Shown piece by piece: positions 1-3,697 of a stretch of DNA of 6,357 nucleotides. How positions within the stretch are numbered: position 1 is the stretch's first letter; every line of letters starts with the position of its first letter. The stretch is from JAFGIT01 sp016929465 [NCBI: Candidatus Coatesbacteria bacterium]. Its GTDB lineage: Bacteria; B130-G9. The DNA is taken from NCBI GenBank assembly GCA_016929465.1, contig JAFGIT010000027.1, positions 1 through 6,357 on the forward strand. Direction: 5' to 3'. The notes under the pieces were generated by a model. That model was not told the origin of the DNA. It worked only from the letters and a program-made list of their open reading frames with translations, and ran no database searches. The position numbers and the translations under genes were made by a program.

Positions 1-1
1 A

Positions 2-190
2 GTCAAATGGGCCAGGGTCATGGAAGTGATGCACTCAAGGCTCAAAATAGATGCATTTATCATCGCTGCACCGGCGGCGGAACTGAGCCATCTCGTCAGG
101 ATCAATCGGGAAGAGTCCGTGATAATCTCGCTCGAAGATCCAGATGACCTCGATAGCGCGGTCGAGCGCCTATCGCGGCTGGATGGTTAG
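2..190 (+). CDS. C-terminal 62 codons of an unrecognised protein (5' partial)
   Basis: The frame is open from the window edge to a TAG at 188-190, so the start lies outside the window. The visible tail reads as a plausible alternating beta/alpha segment. A hydrophobic strand (IDAFIIAAPAAE) is followed by a basic/acidic helix, a second strand (SVIISLE), and a terminal acidic amphipathic helix (DPDDLDSAVERLSRL). This composition is typical of a soluble cytoplasmic protein and no membrane segment is visible. I do not recognise the family, and too little is present to assign a function. An internal ATG at 20-22 could start a very short protein, but it has only a poor AGGG two bases upstream, and the frame continues in coding style ahead of it. 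The gene converges on the minus-strand gene that ends at 280. No T-rich terminator follows it. Confidence 0.6.
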   Translation, partial: VKWARVMEVMHSRLKIDAFIIAAPAAELSHLVRINREESVIISLEDPDDLDSAVERLSRLDG

Positions 191-201
191 AGTCCCGAGG
201 C

Positions 202-279
202 TTAGGCCGGCAGCCCCCTTTCGGTGCCAAGATAAGCACCGATCCACTCATTCGGGGCGATCTCCCCGGTATTCGTGGA
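202..279 (-). other. In-frame 25-codon extension beyond the TGA of the small gene
   Basis: Directly after the TGA at 280-282 the same minus-strand frame continues for 25 sense codons to a TAA at 202-204. The extension has a protein-like composition (STNTGEIAPNEW, then IGAYLGTERGLPA) and a GC-rich third position. If the TGA is read as an amino acid, the product would be 118 residues and would end 11 bp from the stop of the converging gene. An open stretch of this length also occurs often by chance. The alternatives are selenocysteine insertion or readthrough, a recent nonsense mutation of a CGA codon, or ordinary non-coding sequence. Confidence 0.35.
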
Positions 280-288
280 TCAGTGCTT
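234..288. repeat. 55-bp nested inverted repeat spanning the TGA
   Basis: The outer arms 234-247 and 275-288 pair over 14 positions with one mismatch (240 against 282). Inside them an independent hairpin, 253-257 with 264-268 (CGGGG/CCCCG), encloses a 6-nt loop. The outer and inner stems are separated by asymmetric internal loops. The repeat lies between two convergent genes and includes the last three codons and TGA of the minus-strand gene. Neither side shows a T-tract, so it is not a canonical intrinsic terminator. It could still act as a bidirectional mRNA 3'-end structure. On the minus strand its position relative to the TGA resembles a bacterial SECIS element. Confidence 0.75.
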
Positions 289-558
289 CATTTCCGCAGT
301 TGTGTGGTCCGCGTCCATCATGAACTGCCACAGAGCCTCCGTCGCTACATCAATGATCTCTGGATCGTCGCTATTCTTGATGACGTGCTCCAGTTGGACC
401 CTGCATGCATCTTTCAGCCTCACGATCTCCTCTGCAAGTGGAGCAATCAATTTCTGGGCTATGGGGTCTCCCATTTCCGCATGACGCTCGATAGTTGCCA
501 AACCTTGCTCCATTTTTGCAAGATTAAGCTCCAACTGCGCCAGGATTCTATTTTTCAT
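280..558 (-). CDS. Small helical protein of unknown function, 92 residues
   Basis: The start chosen is the ATG at 556-558, because GAGGAG sits eight bases upstream. A longer reading from 621 would add 21 residues with no ribosome binding site. The protein is acidic and almost wholly alpha-helical in character. An N-terminal amphipathic helix (about residues 4-28, ILAQLELNLAKMEQGLATIE) is followed by a GDP break. A second helix (about 33-62, LIAPLAEEIVRLKDACRVQL) and a third (about 68-84, IIDVATEALWQFMMDAD) come next. It looks like a small helical bundle or coiled-coil adaptor. It has one Cys (in DACRV), no signal peptide and no membrane segment. I do not recognise a family. The stop is TGA, and the frame reopens beyond it for 25 codons inside a strong hairpin, so the true C-terminus is uncertain. 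The opposite strand is also open here but lacks the ribosome binding site support. Confidence 0.7.
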   Translation of the reverse strand: MKNRILAQLELNLAKMEQGLATIERHAEMGDPIAQKLIAPLAEEIVRLKDACRVQLEHVIKNSDDPEIIDVATEALWQFMMDADHTTAEMKH

Positions 559-566
559 CGAAAATG

Positions 567-572
567 CTCCTC
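567..572 (-). promoter_or_regulatory. Ribosome binding site GAGGAG of the small gene
   Basis: On the minus strand GAGGAG lies eight bases before the ATG at 556-558. It is a strong, well-spaced Shine-Dalgarno match that decides the start codon and argues that this short frame is really translated. Confidence 0.75.
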
Positions 573-747
573 GGTGAAATCGATTCTCGATAAATGCCAG
601 AACGCTGGAACGTATTACCATTATTATTCCTACACAACCAGCCTCGAATCTGGGCCCACAGACTCAGGTTCAAGTCTACTTCATCCCCATCCCACATTCA
701 GAGCATAGCCAAAGCTGAAGAAGAAGTCAAGTCGATGGCGAAAGAGG

Positions 748-870
748 GTGCGACCCGGGATTGTAGGTAAATTGATCACCACAATTTTGGCTGGCATTCC
801 TATTCTATTGATCGCCGCCCTGGTAAGGGCGATACCATGGGTAGCCCCATGCGGCAGCGTGGGGTACTGA
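748..870 (+). CDS. Possible small single-span membrane peptide (40 codons)
   Basis: A plus-strand frame, open from 709 and ending at a TGA (868-870), encodes a strongly basic segment (KKKSSRWRKR) before a possible GTG start at 748. A hydrophobic stretch follows (LITTILAGIPILLIAALV, about residues 9-26 from that GTG), then a short polar tail containing one Cys. A TTG at 772 is an alternative start. This is the pattern of a small positive-inside membrane peptide. Neither start has a good ribosome binding site, and the 3' part contains two hairpins (816-831 and 836-851). The open frame may be chance or a gene remnant. Confidence 0.15.
   Translation: MRPGIVGKLITTILAGIPILLIAALVRAIPWVAPCGSVGY
816..831. 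repeat. Hairpin CGCCCT-GGTA-AGGGCG
   Basis: Perfect 6-bp stem with a GGTA loop. An overlapping alternative pairing, ATCGCC (811-816) with GGCGAT (828-833), is also possible. No T-tract follows on either strand. Confidence 0.5.
836..851. repeat. Hairpin CATGGG-TAGC-CCCATG
   Basis: Perfect 6-bp inverted repeat with a 4-nt loop, only four bases after the preceding hairpin. It is part of the hairpin cluster in this gene-free stretch. Confidence 0.5.
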
Positions 871-895
871 AGGCATCAATCAATCCTTTTTTCTT

Positions 896-935
896 CCGCC
901 CTCCCGCCAATCGCGAGCGATTGGCGGGAGGGCGG
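896..935. repeat. 40-bp perfect palindrome
   Basis: Arms of 19 nt (896-914 and 917-935) are exactly complementary around a two-base centre (GA). Further pairing with two G-T wobbles extends to 892-939. The arm is C-rich on the left (CCGCCCTCCCGCCAATCGC) and pairs with a G-rich right arm. The left flank is T-rich (TTTTTTCTT) and the right flank is TCTCTTTT. The right flank would make only a weak T-tract for a plus-strand intrinsic terminator. For minus-strand transcription the sequence after the stem is A-rich, so it is not a standard terminator of lptFG. It most resembles a REP-like or other dispersed palindromic element. Confidence 0.85.
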
Positions 936-1005
936 GAGGTCTCTTTTGCGCTTCTCAGAATCCGTGGGTTTGGCCTTCAGCCTGCACCAAACGGCTACTC
1001 ATACG

Positions 1006-1022
1006 ATGCCCCGCTGGGGCAT
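1006..1022. repeat. Hairpin ATGCCCC-GCT-GGGGCAT
   Basis: Perfect 7-bp GC-rich stem with a 3-nt loop, extendable by one G-T and one C-G pair. It lies about 145 bp downstream of the lptFG stop on the minus strand and has no T-tract. It could stabilise an mRNA 3' end. Confidence 0.55.
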
Positions 1023-1033
1023 TGACTGAGCAA

Positions 1034-1060
1034 AGCAAATTAATTAGATGGCAATTTGCT
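1034..1060. repeat. Hairpin AGCAAATT / AATTTGCT
   Basis: Perfect 8-bp arms separated by 11 nt, about 105 bp beyond the lptFG stop. On the minus strand it is followed by TTGCTCAG, too poor in T to call an intrinsic terminator. It is the nearest clear stem-loop downstream of lptFG, so it is the best candidate for a weak transcript end. Confidence 0.45.
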
Positions 1061-1165
1061 GGAATCATTGCTTGCCCAACTCACCTACAATTCTGGGTCA
1101 CGCTCGCGAAAGAGACTTTTAGAGAGCCAATAGGTCGGAAATCTCGGCAAGACCGGGATGGCCTG

Positions 1166-3622
1166 CTACGTCCTGGCGTGGCTGTATAAAAAGAGACCGA
1201 CTATCCCAAAGAGGGCATTCGCCGCCCAGGCAGCGAGGAAGTCAGGTATCCGACCGCTATGGCCGAAGGAAATGAATGAAGAGTGAATGACGAAAAATAG
1301 CCCCGCTATGCCGATCGCGGCCCCAAGGCCGATCAGCTTACCACTCTTGCCAGCCATTGCGCCGAGTGGAACTGCTATCAGCGCTATGATCACTGCAATC
1401 GTCGGCAGAGCGATCTTGTTGGCTAGATCGGTCTCATACTGCTGATAGCTATAGCCAGCCTTCCTGAGCTCCTCAATGTAATCGCTCAGCTCCTTGTAGC
1501 TCATCTCGTCCGGGTTGGGGCGCAGTTTGATGAAATCACCCGGCGTCTCCTCCAGCTTTAATTTAAGGCGTCCCCTGGTCTCCGATCTCGGGCCCTCGGG
1601 TGTGATCCATCTTATATCGACATCCTCGAAGCACCAGATGCCGTCGGCATAATAGGCAGTATCGGCCTGCAGTATATCCTTTATGCGGAATTCATCGTCG
1701 AATTCGAATATCGTAACTCCCTTGATGACGGGCTCGGGCGGCCTCTGATCGATATAGGTTATATTGTAGATACGATTGCCAGCACCTCTATACCACATCC
1801 TGTGCTTTGAGAACTTGCTCTTCTTCTCCCTCTGGTTGATGTCCTCGTGCTTTATGCGCTCGGCCTCCCGGTTCGTGTATGGCACGATGTACTCATTCAG
1901 GGCGAACGACAGCGAGCTTGCCATAAGGGCGACCGTGAGTATCCCCACGGAGACCCGCTGCAGGCTGATGCCGCCGGAGAGAAGGACGGTCAGCTCATTA
2001 CCTCTCGCCATCAGATTGATAGTCATCATTGCGGTGACCAAGACCGCCATCGGAATAGTCCAGAAGAGGAGCTGGGGGATTGAATACAGCATGTAATTCA
2101 CGGCGGACATGACGCCGGATTTGTGCTCTATAACGTCATCGATCACCTCGATGAAATTGACGACGCAGAAGACCGCAATGAGCCCGCTGGTGACAATCCC
2201 CATTATCCGAATGAACTTCGCCATGATGTACCTATCGAGCAGCCTCGGAAAGCGAACTCGCCCACTTCCGGTCCAGTACCCCTTGAATCTGTGCCCCCCG
2301 GGTACCCATGGCCGGAACTTGCCGATCATCCCCAACTTGGAAAACAGCCTGGCTCCCTTTTGTCCAAAGGCATAGAACCAGTCAGTCAGCCTGGTCCAGA
2401 TTCTGGGGAGCTTCTCATGCGAGGAATAGTAAAGCAGGAACGCGGCGAAAACGCTCAGCAGTATATTCGGAAACCAAACCGATAAAAACGGCGGTACATC
2501 GCCATTGTCGCCAAGATTCTCGCCACCCGAGAGCAATACATAATAGACCAAAAAGAGCAGGATGCTGATCCCGATGCTGCCTCCTTGCTTGCGACGGCGA
2601 CTAAAAATGCCTAGTGGAACCGCAATGATCGCGAAGATTACGCACGCGAATGGCAGCGAGAACTTCTTGTGGAGTTCGACTCGGCTAGAATTATACATCC
2701 ATTGCCAATATCTACTGGTCTTGCGAAGGTCATCGAGCTTCTTATCTTCGACCTTCTCGTCGCCCGTCTTCAGCAGCGCTTCTTCATAGGCGTGTAGGTG
2801 AGTATTCATGTTCGCCATGTTTCCCGCAACGACAGCTCTCAGCTCAGAGATAGTCATCTCCCTGTGCCCGAGCGGGATCTTCTTGCGCAGTTTCTCCCGC
2901 TCCTTCTGAGTCAAGAGGGGCATCATGTAAGACTCAAAGCTAGCTATCGAATACCTATCACCGCGCGCGGCGGGGAGCTCGTGAACAGTGCCGTTTTCAG
3001 CGTATATGCTCACTTGGTCGCTTTGCTCGACGGAAATAAATCTGCCCCTGGATGCGACCACGATCTTGGTGGTGCCATCATCCTCAGTCCGGGACACGAA
3101 TATATTCTTCAGCAGCCGCTCATCCGGTGGAATTTCCTGAGCGTAAATGATGGCATCCTTGAATTGGTCGTAGAAGACCATCGGCTGTATCTGAGTATCG
3201 AAATGCTTTACCGCCATCTCAGCTATCTTCTCCTTGGCCGGCCTGTTTGCGTAAGGCAGGACGTAGAGCATTATACTGGACGACACCAGCCAGCCGGCGA
3301 GCCCAAAAATAAGCGGGGCACGCAGCATCCTGAACAGGCTAACCCCAGTGGCCTTCAGCGCGACTATCTCATTGTCGGCCGACATCCTCGAGAAGGTCAT
3401 CAGGATCGAGACCAGGACCGCCATAGGAATGGAAAGCACGAGAAGCGAGGGCATCAAAAAAAGAAGGAACATCAGAAACAACGACGCCGGAACGCCCTTG
3501 TTGATGATCAACTCCATCAACTTGAGCATCTTGTCCATGATCAGGACAGTAGTGATCAGGGCTATGCAGAGGCCGAATGGGGCGACCATCTGCCGGAGAA
3601 TGTATCTATCCAGGCGGTTCAT
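1166..3622 (-). CDS. lptFG: LptF-LptG fusion: LPS export permease, both transmembrane subunits in one chain
   Basis: LptF and LptG are inner-membrane subunits of the LptB2FG ABC transporter, which extracts LPS from the inner membrane and passes it through periplasmic beta-jellyroll domains to LptC/LptA. Here both are one 818-residue chain. Residues 1-401 are LptF-like: an LDRYILRQM start, coupling-type motif SADNEIVALKATGVS (81-95), three N-terminal membrane helices, a periplasmic domain (about 125-315) and LPFACVIFAIIAVPLGI (323-339) opening the last three helices. Residues 461-818 are LptG-like: LLDRYIMAKF, ARGNELTVLLSGGIS (539-553), a periplasmic domain (about 585-730) with MSYKELSDYIEELRKAGYS (707-725), then IALPTIAVIIALIAVPLG (737-754). 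A basic, aromatic linker (402-460) joins two ends that are both normally cytoplasmic. Separate subunits are about 360 residues each, in the same F-then-G order. No Shine-Dalgarno is clear; the ATG is chosen because the conserved N-terminus begins there. No lptB, lptC or lptA is present in the window. Confidence 0.93.
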   Translation of the reverse strand: MNRLDRYILRQMVAPFGLCIALITTVLIMDKMLKLMELIINKGVPASLFLMFLLFLMPSLLVLSIPMAVLVSILMTFSRMSADNEIVALKATGVSLFRMLRAPLIFGLAGWLVSSSIMLYVLPYANRPAKEKIAEMAVKHFDTQIQPMVFYDQFKDAIIYAQEIPPDERLLKNIFVSRTEDDGTTKIVVASRGRFISVEQSDQVSIYAENGTVHELPAARGDRYSIASFESYMMPLLTQKEREKLRKKIPLGHREMTISELRAVVAGNMANMNTHLHAYEEALLKTGDEKVEDKKLDDLRKTSRYWQWMYNSSRVELHKKFSLPFACVIFAIIAVPLGIFSRRRKQGGSIGISILLFLVYYVLLSGGENLGDNGDVPPFLSVWFPNILLSVFAAFLLYYSSHEKLPRIWTRLTDWFYAFGQKGARLFSKLGMIGKFRPWVPGGHRFKGYWTGSGRVRFPRLLDRYIMAKFIRIMGIVTSGLIAVFCVVNFIEVIDDVIEHKSGVMSAVNYMLYSIPQLLFWTIPMAVLVTAMMTINLMARGNELTVLLSGGISLQRVSVGILTVALMASSLSFALNEYIVPYTNREAERIKHEDINQREKKSKFSKHRMWYRGAGNRIYNITYIDQRPPEPVIKGVTIFEFDDEFRIKDILQADTAYYADGIWCFEDVDIRWITPEGPRSETRGRLKLKLEETPGDFIKLRPNPDEMSYKELSDYIEELRKAGYSYQQYETDLANKIALPTIAVIIALIAVPLGAMAGKSGKLIGLGAAIGIAGLFFVIHSSFISFGHSGRIPDFLAAWAANALFGIVGLFLYSHART

Positions 3623-3657
3623 CTTCGACCGATCGCGTGAGTTAATATGCGCATACT

Positions 3658-3666
3658 ATTATAGCA
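3658..3666 (-). promoter_or_regulatory. Extended -10 promoter of lptFG
   Basis: The minus strand reads TGCTATAAT, a perfect extended -10 element (TGn followed by consensus TATAAT). It lies in the 75-bp gap between the two large genes. No good -35 hexamer sits at 16-18 bp, which is usual for extended -10 promoters. Transcription would start near 3651 and give a leader of about 30 nt before the ATG at 3622. The lptFG gene can therefore be expressed apart from its upstream neighbour. Confidence 0.6.
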
Positions 3667-3697
3667 AACTGACGCGCCTTTGGTTTTGTGAACCGGT

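Larger units (their letters stand above)
559..1165. other. 607-bp region without a convincing gene, rich in hairpins
   Basis: This stretch separates the 5' end of the small gene from the 3' end of the lptF-lptG fusion. It must hold the small gene's promoter and the 3' end of the lptFG transcript. I find no good -35/-10 pair for the former and no T-tract terminator for the latter. It carries perfect hairpins at 816-831, 836-851, 896-935, 1006-1022 and 1034-1060. Open frames across it (for example 837-1025) run through the palindromes and have no ribosome binding site, so I do not call them genes. No tRNA or recognised RNA family is visible. Confidence 0.6.

Noticed and set aside
202-282. General reassignment of TGA to a sense codon
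   Set aside because: The two long genes contain many Trp residues, all TGG, and no in-frame TGA over more than 1,600 codons. Only local recoding or a nonsense change remains plausible.
234-288. Integron attC site
   Set aside because: The inverted repeat has no RYYYAAC/GTTRRRY core sites at its ends and no integron cassette context.
234-288. Canonical bidirectional intrinsic terminator
   Set aside because: It is in the right place between convergent genes, but no T-tract follows the stem on either strand. It is kept only as an unassigned inverted repeat.
590-660. Promoter for the small gene (TTGTGT, 17 bp, TACGTT on the minus strand)
   Set aside because: Both hexamers match only three of six consensus positions, no better than chance in this composition.
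283-708. A 141-codon plus-strand open frame across the small helical gene
   Set aside because: The minus strand has a strong GAGGAG ribosome binding site and a coherent helical protein. The plus-strand product looks compositionally random and crosses the small gene's leader.
837-1025. A 62-codon plus-strand frame
   Set aside because: It runs straight through the 40-bp palindrome and another hairpin, begins inside a third hairpin and lacks a ribosome binding site.
2798-3640. A 280-codon plus-strand open frame
   Set aside because: It lies antisense to the LptF half, whose match to the family is unambiguous. The translation is a low-complexity His/Arg/Gln-rich product and has no independent initiation signal.
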